From Jatrophihabitans sp. (GTDB lineage: Bacteria > Actinomycetota > Actinomycetes > Mycobacteriales > Jatrophihabitantaceae): a stretch of 57,803 bases of DNA. A program made the translations under genes and the position numbers. The notes under the pieces are model-generated. The model had not been told where the DNA came from, did not search any database, and worked only from the letters and a program-made list of their open reading frames with translations. The DNA lies in contig JAOPUX010000004.1 in the NCBI GenBank assembly GCA_025963285.1, positions 1 through 57,803 on the forward strand. Reading direction: 5' to 3'. Positions within the stretch are counted from its first letter, which is position 1, and each line of letters starts with the position of its first letter. Below are positions 8,578 through 18,100 of this stretch, one piece after another.

Positions 8578-9813
8578 ATGCCCCCCGAACCTGCCTTCTT
8601 CGCCGGACGCTCCGCCGTCGTCGAACACCCCGCCGTTGCCGGACACTCCGCCGTCCGGGCCAGGCGCATCCTGGTCGCCGCCAGCTGTCTCGCCGTCGCG
8701 CTCTGCCTCGGCGAGGCCAAGCTCGGCGACACCGCGGTCTACTGGCAGGCCGGCCGCCGCGTCCTCGCCGGTGGTGACGTCTACGGCTTCACCGTCAACC
8801 ACTTCGGCTTCACCTACCCGCCGTTCGCCGCCATGGTCATCGGCGCCGTGTCGTGGCTGCCCGAGGCCGGACTCTGGTGCCTGTTCAACCTGCTCTCGCT
8901 GCTCGCGCTCGTCACCGTCCTGCGGCTCTGCGCGGCAGCCGACATCGCTGCGGCCCGCCGCGGTGACACCCGTGCCGCGCTCCGGCTCTCCTCGCTCGTG
9001 CTCGCGTTGCCGGTGACCGAGACGTTCCGGTTCGGACAGGTCGACCTGATCCTGCTCGCGCTCGTCCTGGTCGATCTGCTGGTCTACCGCCGCGGCATCC
9101 TCCTAGGGGTGGCCGCGGCCTTCAAGCTGACGCCGGGGCTGTTCGTCGTGTACCTGCTCATGCAGCGCCGCTACCGCGAGGCCGCCGTCGCCACCGGGGT
9201 CTTTCTCGGCGCCGGGGCACTGAGCAGCACCGTCCTGCCGCACGCCGCAGCGACCTACTGGCTGCACGACCTGGAGTCCGGCACCGGCATCGGCGGCTTC
9301 GACGGTGCCCGCAACCAGTCGCTGCACGGCGTCGCCCTGCGGGCCTTCGGCGCGCACCTCGGTCCGGTCGTCTGGGTTGCGCTCGCCCTCCCGGTCCTGT
9401 TGCTCGGGATGCTGCTGGCCCGGCGTATTGCCCGCGCCGGGCTCGAGCTGCTCGCGATCGGCGCCGTCGGGGTTACCGGCTGCCTGATCTCGCCACTCTC
9501 CTGGAACCACCACTGGGTCTGGGCCGTGCCCGCGCTCGCCGCGCTCTACTCGGCGGTACCGGCGGCCCGCCGACGGTTCCGGCAATGGCTCGCGGTCGTG
9601 TCGAGCGTGCTCGTCGCCTGGACGGTCCTGCCTCCCTGCGCGCAGACCTGGCAGCCGCTGCACGTCGTCGGCGCCGGCCTGGTGCCGCTCGCACTCGTCA
9701 CCGCTGCACTCGGCGCGGCGACCCACCGTTCGGGCCTGCGCTCGGGCCGGGCTCCGGGCCGGGCTTCGGGCCGGGGTGAGACGCTGGCGACTCGGCCGGT
9801 CTCCGCGGCGTAG
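8578..9813 (+). CDS. GT87 (DUF2029) family polyprenyl-phosphomannose-type mannosyltransferase
   Basis: Polytopic membrane protein, 411 residues from ATG 8578. About ten hydrophobic segments are visible, with the family features GDTAVYWQAGRRVLAGGDVY and TYPPFAA in the first extracytoplasmic loop, FRFGQVDLILLALV, AAFKLTPGLFVVYLL and PLSWNHHWVW. GT87 enzymes use a lipid-linked mannose (or arabinose) donor to build actinobacterial lipoglycans on the outer face of the membrane. An in-frame start at 8440 would add 46 arginine-rich residues without membrane character, so 8578 is favoured. The C-terminal tail is Gly/Arg-rich (RSGRAPGRASGRG). Acceptor unknown. Confidence 0.87.
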   Translation: MPPEPAFFAGRSAVVEHPAVAGHSAVRARRILVAASCLAVALCLGEAKLGDTAVYWQAGRRVLAGGDVYGFTVNHFGFTYPPFAAMVIGAVSWLPEAGLWCLFNLLSLLALVTVLRLCAAADIAAARRGDTRAALRLSSLVLALPVTETFRFGQVDLILLALVLVDLLVYRRGILLGVAAAFKLTPGLFVVYLLMQRRYREAAVATGVFLGAGALSSTVLPHAAATYWLHDLESGTGIGGFDGARNQSLHGVALRAFGAHLGPVVWVALALPVLLLGMLLARRIARAGLELLAIGAVGVTGCLISPLSWNHHWVWAVPALAALYSAVPAARRRFRQWLAVVSSVLVAWTVLPPCAQTWQPLHVVGAGLVPLALVTAALGAATHRSGLRSGRAPGRASGRGETLATRPVSAA

Positions 9814-9843
9814 GCCCCTCTGCGCGAGGACTAGCGTCATGAC

Positions 9844-10290
9844 GTGACGACAGCCAGCAACGAACTACCCCGGTTCGACGACCCGGTCCTCCGGCCCTCG
9901 CCCAGGATGCTGCTCTGGTACTGCTACGGCGGGCACCTGCCGAAGACGAACCACTCCTGGGTGCTGCACGACGTCACCTGCCGCACCTGGGTACTGCGCC
10001 ACTTCGCCCGCTGGATGATGGTGATCGTGCCGGTGTTCTGCCTCTACCTGGCGTTCATGCCCACCTCGTTCGGCACCCGGCTCTACACCGACTTCGCGAT
10101 CTGCGGCGGCATCTTCATGTTCGCGCTCGTCAACATCCTCATCGACACCGATCGGCGGGCGGTCCGCGCCGGCTACAGCTTCAACCTCCCCGGCGAGATC
10201 CGCAGCTCCCGCGGCGTCGACAAGCAGCGCCTCTCCAACCACGCCCGCCGCGAGCGAATCGCCGAGCGCCAGGCCCGCCGCCGCGGCTGA
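9844..10290 (+). CDS. DUF5313 family membrane-associated protein
   Basis: 148 residues starting at GTG 9844, 30 bases after the GT87 gene, so probably the same transcript. The N-terminal part has the aromatic motif WYCYGGHLPKTNHSWVLHDV, then two hydrophobic helices (about residues 56-76 and 85-102), then a basic cytoplasmic tail rich in Arg (HARRERIAERQARRRG). This resembles DUF5313 proteins of mycobacteria and relatives, whose function is unknown. Converges on the PIG-L gene 16 bases further on. Confidence 0.7.
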   Translation: MTTASNELPRFDDPVLRPSPRMLLWYCYGGHLPKTNHSWVLHDVTCRTWVLRHFARWMMVIVPVFCLYLAFMPTSFGTRLYTDFAICGGIFMFALVNILIDTDRRAVRAGYSFNLPGEIRSSRGVDKQRLSNHARRERIAERQARRRG

Positions 10291-10306
10291 CCGCCGCGGC
10301 CCCGGC

Positions 10307-11125
10307 TCAGCGCAGGCCCTGGAAGAGGTCGGTCTCGGGCAGCGGCGAACCGGTCTTGTCGCGCACGCGCAGGAACGTCTCGGCGCCCATCAGCTCGTCG
10401 AACTTCGACTCGCCCATCTGCAGGAACATGATGTTCTCGCTCTGACTGGCGTGCACGGCCAGTGCCTCGAACTTCTGGTGGATGTAGGCGTGCACGTCCA
10501 CGGTGGTGGTGACCTCGTCGTCCGGAACACCGATCTGGACGGCGTCGGGGTCCTCGTCCCACTCCGCACCCAGCTCGCGCATCATCGCGGCCATCTTGTC
10601 GAAGAGGGACCTCGGAGCCGTGGTCCAGTAGACCTTGCTCGGCACATCGGTCGCCGCGACGGCCGCCATCGTCACCCGATGGGCCTGGATGTGGTCGGGG
10701 TGGCCGTAGAAGCCGTACTCGTCATAGGTGACGACGACGTCGGGCCGGTACTTCTCGATCAGCGCGACGAGTGCCGGCGACGCCTCGTCCACCGGCGTGC
10801 CCCAGAACGCCCCCGGCGCATCGTTGCTCGGCCAGCCCATCATCCCGGAGTCGCCGTAACCGAGAAGTTCGAGGTGATCGACGCCGAGGATCGCGCAGCT
10901 GGCTTCCAGCTCCTGCTGCCGCAGCGCGACGACCTGCGCCGGATCGTGTCCCGGCTCCCCCGGCTTCACCCCGTCCGGGCCGTCGCCGCAGCGGCCGTCC
11001 GTGCAGGTCACCAGGACGGTGCGGATGCCCTCCGCCGCGCACTTGGCCAGCAGCCCGCCGGTGCCCGTGGCCTCGTCGTCGGGATGCGCGTGCACGGCCA
11101 TCAGGGTCAGCACGTGATCAGTCAT
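10307..11125 (-). CDS. PIG-L family deacetylase (LmbE/MshB/Mca-like)
   Basis: 272-residue zinc-dependent N-acetylglucosaminyl deacetylase-fold protein. Zinc ligands sit in AHPDDE (residues 13-18) and in GFYGHPDHIQAHR; VVTYDEYGFYGHPDH is characteristic. Actinobacterial relatives include MshB (mycothiol synthesis) and Mca (mycothiol-conjugate amidase). LGYGDSGM also occurs in that group, but the exact substrate cannot be decided. ATG 11125 is used because the motif-containing domain starts immediately after it; 10 upstream in-frame residues are basic and unconserved in character. Confidence 0.85.
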   Translation of the reverse strand: MTDHVLTLMAVHAHPDDEATGTGGLLAKCAAEGIRTVLVTCTDGRCGDGPDGVKPGEPGHDPAQVVALRQQELEASCAILGVDHLELLGYGDSGMMGWPSNDAPGAFWGTPVDEASPALVALIEKYRPDVVVTYDEYGFYGHPDHIQAHRVTMAAVAATDVPSKVYWTTAPRSLFDKMAAMMRELGAEWDEDPDAVQIGVPDDEVTTTVDVHAYIHQKFEALAVHASQSENIMFLQMGESKFDELMGAETFLRVRDKTGSPLPETDLFQGLR

Positions 11126-11308
11126 CGTCGTTCGCCGTCTGGGCCATGCCTTCATCCAACTACCCGGGGGAAGTGCCGCTCGGCCGGGGCGGGGCCGTGA
11201 GTGTCCCCACGCCCGCGAACCCCTACTCGTGAGTAACCCTAATAATTGGACGTCCTAAGAGTTCTCGATGCTGTCAACGTTGTCAGCGGACACGGCAGGT
11301 GGTTCACC

Positions 11309-12181
11309 ATGGGCACGACGGACATCCAGCGGGTAGGCGTGATCGGCAGCGGCCTCATGGGCTCCGGGATCGCAGAGGTCTGCTCGCGGGCAGAGCTGGA
11401 CGTCCTCGTCTTCGAGGTGAGTCCCGAGGCGATCGCCGCCGGACGGGCCCGCGTCGTCTCCTCGCTGGACCGGGCCCGTGATCGCGGCAAGCTGGCTCCC
11501 GAGGAGCACGCGGCGGTGCTGGAGCGGATCACGTTCACCGGCGACCTCGACGACTTCGCCGACCGCGACCTCACCGTCGAGGCGATCATCGAGCGGGAGG
11601 CCGACAAGGTCGACGTCTTCTCCCGGCTGGACAAGATCGTCACCCGCCCGGACGCGATCCTGGCCACCAACACCTCCTCGATCCCGATCATGAAGGTCGC
11701 AATGGCCACGCACCGCCCCGAGCAGGTGATCGGCGTCCACTTCTTCAACCCCGCGCCCGTGCTCAAGCTCGTCGAGCTGGTGCCGTCGCTGATGACGGCC
11801 GAGTCAGTCGAGGCGCGGGTCCGCGCGTTCGCCACCGATGTGCTGGGCAAGACCGTGATCCGCTCGCAGGACAAGGCCGGCTTCGTCGTCAACTCGCTGC
11901 TGGTGCCCTACATCCTCGCCGCCATCCGCATGCTCGACTCGGGCTTCGCCTCCGCGCAGGACATCGACGACGGCATGGTGCTCGGCTGTGCGCACCCGAT
12001 GGGCCCGCTGCACCTCGCCGACCTCATCGGCCTCGACACGATCAAGGCGATCGCCGAGGCCATGTACGAGGAGTTCAAGGAGCCGCTCTACGCCGCGCCG
12101 CCGTTCCTGCTGCGCATGGTCGACGCCGGCCTGCTGGGCAAGAAGACCGGCCGCGGCTTCTACGAGTACGGCACGCGCTAG
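11309..12181 (+). CDS. 3-hydroxybutyryl-CoA dehydrogenase
   Basis: 290-residue 3-hydroxyacyl-CoA dehydrogenase. The N-terminal Rossmann motif is VIGSGLMGSG (residues 11-20), the catalytic His and neighbouring residues are in HFFNPAPVLKLVEL, and the C-terminal domain has DKAGFVVNSLLVPY, HPMGPLHLADLIGLD and GLLGKKTGRGFYEYG. Length and order fit stand-alone FadB2/Hbd/PaaH enzymes that oxidise (S)-3-hydroxybutyryl-CoA with NAD(P). ATG 11309 has AGGTGG upstream; an AT-rich TAATAAT (about 11240) may be its -10 element. Its stop lies 5 bases from the stop of the giant surface-protein gene on the other strand. Confidence 0.93.
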   Translation: MGTTDIQRVGVIGSGLMGSGIAEVCSRAELDVLVFEVSPEAIAAGRARVVSSLDRARDRGKLAPEEHAAVLERITFTGDLDDFADRDLTVEAIIEREADKVDVFSRLDKIVTRPDAILATNTSSIPIMKVAMATHRPEQVIGVHFFNPAPVLKLVELVPSLMTAESVEARVRAFATDVLGKTVIRSQDKAGFVVNSLLVPYILAAIRMLDSGFASAQDIDDGMVLGCAHPMGPLHLADLIGLDTIKAIAEAMYEEFKEPLYAAPPFLLRMVDAGLLGKKTGRGFYEYGTR

Positions 12182-12186
12182 CGAAC

Positions 12187-15100
12187 TCAGCCGGCGGCGG
12201 TCCGGCGACGTTCGGTGGTCACCGCCAGGCTGACCGGCGCTGCGATCGCGGTCGACGGAGTGGCAGGCGGCGTGCTCGCTGCCGCGTTGGTGAACTGGAA
12301 CTTGTCGAGCGAGCTGCTGGGGCTCGTCCCGCCAGCGGTCACCACCAACACGTTGTGCGACCCCGACCGCTCCGCGGGCGACACCGCATCGATCTCGGTA
12401 TCCGACACCACCGTGAACGACGCAGCAGCCACCGACCCGAACCACACCTGCGACGCACCCGTGAACCGCACACCCGTCACCACCACATGCGTCCCACCAG
12501 CCAACGGACCCGACGACGGCGACACCGCCGACACCGCAGCAGGCTCGGCAGTCGCAGCGACGTAGGTGAAGGTGTCGTTCTTGCTGGGGCCGCTGGAGCC
12601 CGACGGGCCGGTCACCGAGACCTCCGTCGGGCCGGCGCTACCGGCCGGCGCGGTCACCGTGATCTCCGTGTCGGAGACCACCGTGATCTTCTTGACGATC
12701 GTCGAGCCGAAGCTGACGCCGCTGGCCCCGGTGAAGCCCTGACCGCTGATCGTCACGGTCGTGCCGCCCGACGTCGGGCCCGAGGAGGGCGAGACGCCGG
12801 TGACCACGGGGGCGGCGCCGGCCGGTGGTGGCCCCACCGGGCCGCCACCCGAGTTGACGTGCAGCCACAGGCTGGCCGTCGGGTAGGCCGCCGCCAGATC
12901 GGTGGCCGTGACGGTGTGATTGCTGAAGCTGTCCGCCGTGGCCGCGACGCAGGTGAAGGTGACCTGGTTGCAGCTCCCCTCCGGCGAGATCGACAGCGTG
13001 GCGCTGCCGGAGAGGTCACCGAGGTCGTTGCCGTAGGCGTCGAAGCCCTCGACCTCATACGGCGCGGTGGCGGTGCCGACGGTCGCACTCAGGCTGCCGC
13101 CCGTCAGCTGGAGGTGGTCGAGCGGGCCGGCGAGGACGACGACGCTCGCCGTTCCAGTGGCAGAGCCGTCCTGGGCGGAGACGGTCTGGGTTCCAGCCGT
13201 CGTCAGCGTGCAGACGTTGGCTGCGCAGGTACCGCCCGACACCGTGAAGGTGGTGTCGGCGGTGGCATCGCCGACCGGGTTGTTCGCGCTGTCGTAGCCC
13301 GTCGCGGTGTAGGTCAGCTGCGCTCCCGCCTGCGTCGAGCCCGAGCTCGGGGTGAGCACCAGGTGGTCGTAGCCGTTGTCGGGCGCGGGGGTGATGACCA
13401 GGTTCGCGGTGGCCGTCGGGCCGTCGTCGCCATAGGTGGCGGTGACCGTGTGCGACGAGCCCGAGGCATCCGGCGTGTTCGACTGGCAGGTCGGCGCCTT
13501 CGCCGAGCAGGTGCCGTCCGGGGAGATCGAGAGGGTCACCGAGGAGGTGACGTCCCCGACGTCGTCGCCGGCCGAGTCGTACCCCTCGGCCTGGAACGGC
13601 GCGCTGGCCTGACCAGCAGTGGCGGTGGAGTCGGTCGGGGTGAGCTTGATCGACGTCACCGCTCCAGGCGTCACCGTGAAGGTTGCCGTACCGCTGGCCG
13701 AGCCGTCGGTGCCGACCACCACATGGTTGCCGACGCTGCCCGACCGGCAGAGGTTGGCCGAACACGTGCCGCCGCCGTAGACGGTGAAGGTGGTGCCGCC
13801 GGTGACGTCACCGAGGTCGTTGCCCTCGGCGTCGAAGGCCTCGGCGGTGAAGGCCCGATCGGTGTCGATCGGCGCGGTGGCCGGGTCCGGGGAGATCACC
13901 AGGGTCTGCGGGCTGCCTGCCGTGACGTCGAGCTGCTCCGACGCCGTGGCGCCGTCGGCGGCGGTGAAGGTCACCGTGTGGAAGCTGCCGTCGCTGTCGG
14001 CCGTGTCCGCGGTGCACGCGTCCTGCACCTGGTCGCAGTGCCCGTCCGGGCTGATCGACAGGGTGGTGTCGACGGTTGCGATGCGGTTGCCGAAGGCGTC
14101 GGAGCCGGAGACGTAGTACGGGACGGTCCAGCGGCCCGCGTCGATGGTGGCGCTCCCGCCCCTGACCGTCAGGGAGGCGACCGGTGCGGCCGTCACCTCG
14201 AGGTTGACCTCGGTCGGGCCGCCACCGGCACTCGGGTCGAAGGCGGTGACTTGGTGCGTACCGACGGTCGAGGCCACGCAGACCCCGGCCGAGCAGGTGC
14301 CGTCCGGCGAGATCGAGAGCGTGACCTGCGAGGTGACGTCGCCGAGGCTGTTGCCGTAGGAGTCGGTACCGCTCACCGTGTAGGCGTGGGTGGCCGTCCC
14401 GGCCACCACCGTGGCGTCGCCCCCGGCCAGCGCGATGTGGTCCAGGCCGCCTGCGTCGACGTGCATCGCGGCGCTACCGGTGGCGCTGCCGTCGGTGCCG
14501 GTGATGCTGCCGTCGCCAGCCTGGGTGAGCCGGCAGAAGTCGCCGTCGCAGGTGCCGAGGTCGGAGGTGAAGGTGGTGTCCGCCGTCAGATCGCCGCTGA
14601 TCGCGTTGCCGTACGCGTCGGCCCCCTTGGCCAGCAGCCCGATGCCCTGGCCAGCGGCGAGGCTGGACTGGGGCACCTGCAGGACCAGGTGGTCGAGCGG
14701 GCCCGGCGTGACCTGCACGGTCTCGTCCACATGAGCGCCGACCGCGGTGAAGTAGACGTCGTGGGCGCCGGTGGAGGTGGCGGTGCAGGTGCGGGTCATC
14801 TGGTCGCACGTGCCGTCCGGCGACATCGAGAGGGTGACCTCGCCGGCCGGCGTCACCGGTATGGCGTTGCCGTAGAGGTCGACCGCGGCCACCGCATAGG
14901 ACGACGTCGACGTGCCCGCGACGATGCTGGTGCTGCCGCCGCTGACGTCGAGCTCCACGATCGGCCCGTCGCCCACTGTCACCGTCGAGGTGTCGGTGGG
15001 GTGCGGCGCTGCGCTGTCGGTAGCCGTGACGGTGTGGTGCTCACCCGGTGCGTCGGCCACGTTCGTGGTGCACGAGTCGGTGCTGCAGGTGCCGTCCGGG

Positions 15101-18100
15101 GACATCGTGAGCGCCGCGTCCGGGTCGTCGCCACGGCTGTTGCCGTAGGCGTCGTAGCCGTGGATCTCGTAGCTGCTGGTGGAGCCGCCAGCACTGATCG
15201 ACGAGCTGCCGCCGGTGAGCACGATGTGGTCGAGGGGTCCGGCCGTGACGTTCGCGCCCAGTGCCGGCTGGCTCGACACGCTGCCGTCGGTGACCGTGAT
15301 CAGGCCGTCCTCGTAGCCCAGGTAAGCGGTGACCGTCGCCGTCGCCACGCCGTTGCTGAACGGCGACAGGGAGTAGGTGGCCGCACACGGGCTGCTGCCG
15401 TCGCTGCCGCAACCGCTGGCCGAGTCGGCGAAGGTGCCGCTGATGGTTGCCGGACGGTCGTAGCCCGTGATCACGTTGCCGCTGGAGTCCTCTGCCGTCA
15501 CGGTGAACGAACCCGGGGCGCCGGCCACCAGCGACGTCGTCTGGATGTCGAAGTGGTCGAGCGGCGCGGTGACGGCGACCGTGGCGCTGCCCTGCAGCCC
15601 GGTGCCCTCCTCGTTCGAGGTGATGTTCGAGGTGGTGACGGTGTAGCTGCCCTGCCCGGAGGTCGTGACGTCGGCGGAGAAGGTGCAGGACTGGCCGGCC
15701 GCCAGGGTGGCGCCATCGGCACCGCTGCCGATTCCGTGGCTGGAGTCCGAGCCGTCCGGCCCGAAGTAGAGGTCACCGCGCTCGATGTTCAGCGCGGCCC
15801 CGCCACAGCTGCCGGTGATCGTGGATCCCGCGTAGGAGAGCCCGGCCGGCAGCGGCAGATAGAAGCCGATGCCGCTCAGGGACTGGGTGACGTTCGGGTT
15901 CGTGACGGTGAAGGTCAGCGGCACCGTGGCGCCCGCACTGACCGACCCGGTGCCGAAGGAGACGCTGACCTTCGGCGGACCGGCGACGCTCAGGCTGGCG
16001 GTGGCGGTGTTGCCCGGGCCGCCCTCCTTCGAGGTGACGGGGGTCGTCGTGCTGGTGATCGAACCGGCCACCGTGCCCTGCTCGACCGCGGTGAACGTGC
16101 ACGACGCGCCTGCGCCCAGCGTGATCCCGGAGATCACGAACGAACCGGTCGGGTCGTCGAACGTGCCGCCGCAGCTGTTGAGGAACTGGTTCACCACAAG
16201 GCTCGCCGGCACCGTCGCCGTGAAGCCGACCTTGGTGAGCGTGACGGAGGCGTTCGGGTTGGTCAGCTTCCAGGTGAGCTGGGTCAGCGTGCCCTGCGTG
16301 ATCGAGGCCGGCGTGAAGGCGGCGGAGATGCTCGGCGCACCCACGCCGGTGAGGCTGAGCGCGTTGGAGGTGAGCGGGCTCGGCGCGTAGTTCTGCGCGG
16401 TCACCGTGTGCACCCCGCTCGTGGCCGGCGTGCAGGTGTGGGCGTCCTGGTCACAGGTGCCGTCGGGGGAGATCGACAGCGTCGACTGATCGGTGATGTC
16501 ACCGGAGTTGCCGTACGGGTCGAAGGCGGTGACGACGTACGGCGCCGTCGGTGCCCCGGGCAGCACGTTCGCGGTGCCGCCGGAGAGCACCAGGTGGTCG
16601 ATCGTCGGGCTGGGGTTCACGTAGAGCGGCAGGCTCGCGACGGTCCTCGGCGAGGTGGTGCTGACGGTCGCGACGATGGTGTGCGCCCCGGCCGTGGTGG
16701 CGCTGCAGGCCGCCGCTGCACAGTGACCGTCCGGCGTGAGCTGGAAGGAGGTCAGGTTGGTGAGGTCGGCGGTGTTGCCGTAGTTGTCCGTGCCGACCAC
16801 GTGGAACGGCAGGGTGGAGCCGCCCGCCGTGATCGTGGTGCTACCGCCCGTGATCGAGACGTGCGTGATCGCCGCGCGGGTCACGGTGAGGCCGAGGCCC
16901 GGGCTCGTCGGGTGTACCGCGTTCGGGTCGGTGGCCGAGATCGTGTGCATCGAGCCGCCGGTGTCGGCCAGCGTCGCGGTGCAGGTGTCGTCGCCGGCGC
17001 AGCTGCCGTCCGGGCTGATCGAGAGGGTGGAGTCGGCGGTGACGTCACCCAGGGAGTTGCCCTGGCTGTCGTAGCCGGTCACCTTGTACGGGTCCGGGGT
17101 CGAGGTACCGGCCGTGATCGTGTAGTCGCCGTTCGTCGAGCTCACGGCGACGTGGTCGAGCGGATCGGTGGCCGTGACCACCACCGAGTTCGACTGGATG
17201 GTGCCGCTGCTCGAGCCGACGTAGGCATAGACCGTCGCCCTGCCTGCGGAGAGGCCGGCCGGCACGTGCAGCAGGCCGCTGTCGCTGATCGGGTAGCTCA
17301 TGGTGCCGGCGTTCTGCAGCGAGTCCCAGTAGACGAGGCTGCTGATGTCGAGCGTCGAGCCGTCGGCGTAGGTGGCCGTCGCCGTGAACTGCAGGCTGTC
17401 CCGCGGGTGCAGCGTGGTCGGGCTGGCCGGCGTGATCGCGATCGACACCGGCGGGAGCAGGGCGACGCTCAGCGTGCTGCTGCCGCTCACCGAGGTCGGG
17501 TTGCCGTTGGTGTCGAGATACGGGTAGCTAGCCGAGATGGTCACGTTCTGGTTGTCGATCGACCCGGTGGCGTGTACCAGTCCGCTGGAGCTGACCGAGG
17601 CCACCGACGGGATGGTGGAGGTCCACGTGACGCTCGAGCTCACGTCGACGTCGGGCGAGCCGTCGCCGTAGTGGGCGATGGCTTGGAACTGCCTGCTCAC
17701 CCCCTTCACGATGCCGGCGTTGCCAGGGTTGGTGACGGGGCCGACGATCAGCGAGGAGGGGGTGCGGATCACGGTGAGGCTGGCCGTGCCGGTGACGGTG
17801 CTGCCGTCGAAGTTGGTGTAGGTCGCGTGCACCGTTGCCGTGCCCGGGGAGTCGGCGATCACCGCACCGGAGGAGAGCGCGGTGGCCACCCCCGTGCCGG
17901 TGACGTCGGTGGCGCTCCAGGTCAGCGGCTTGTCCGCCGGCAGCCGGCTGCCGTCCTGGTAGACCAGCGTGGGGGTGTACTGCACGCTGCCCTTGGTCGG
18001 CAGCGTCACCGGGTGGCCGGGGGCCAGCTCGACGGAGACGACGTTGCCGTGGGTGATGACGATGTCGGACTCGCCCTGCACCTCGGGGACGGCGAGCGCG

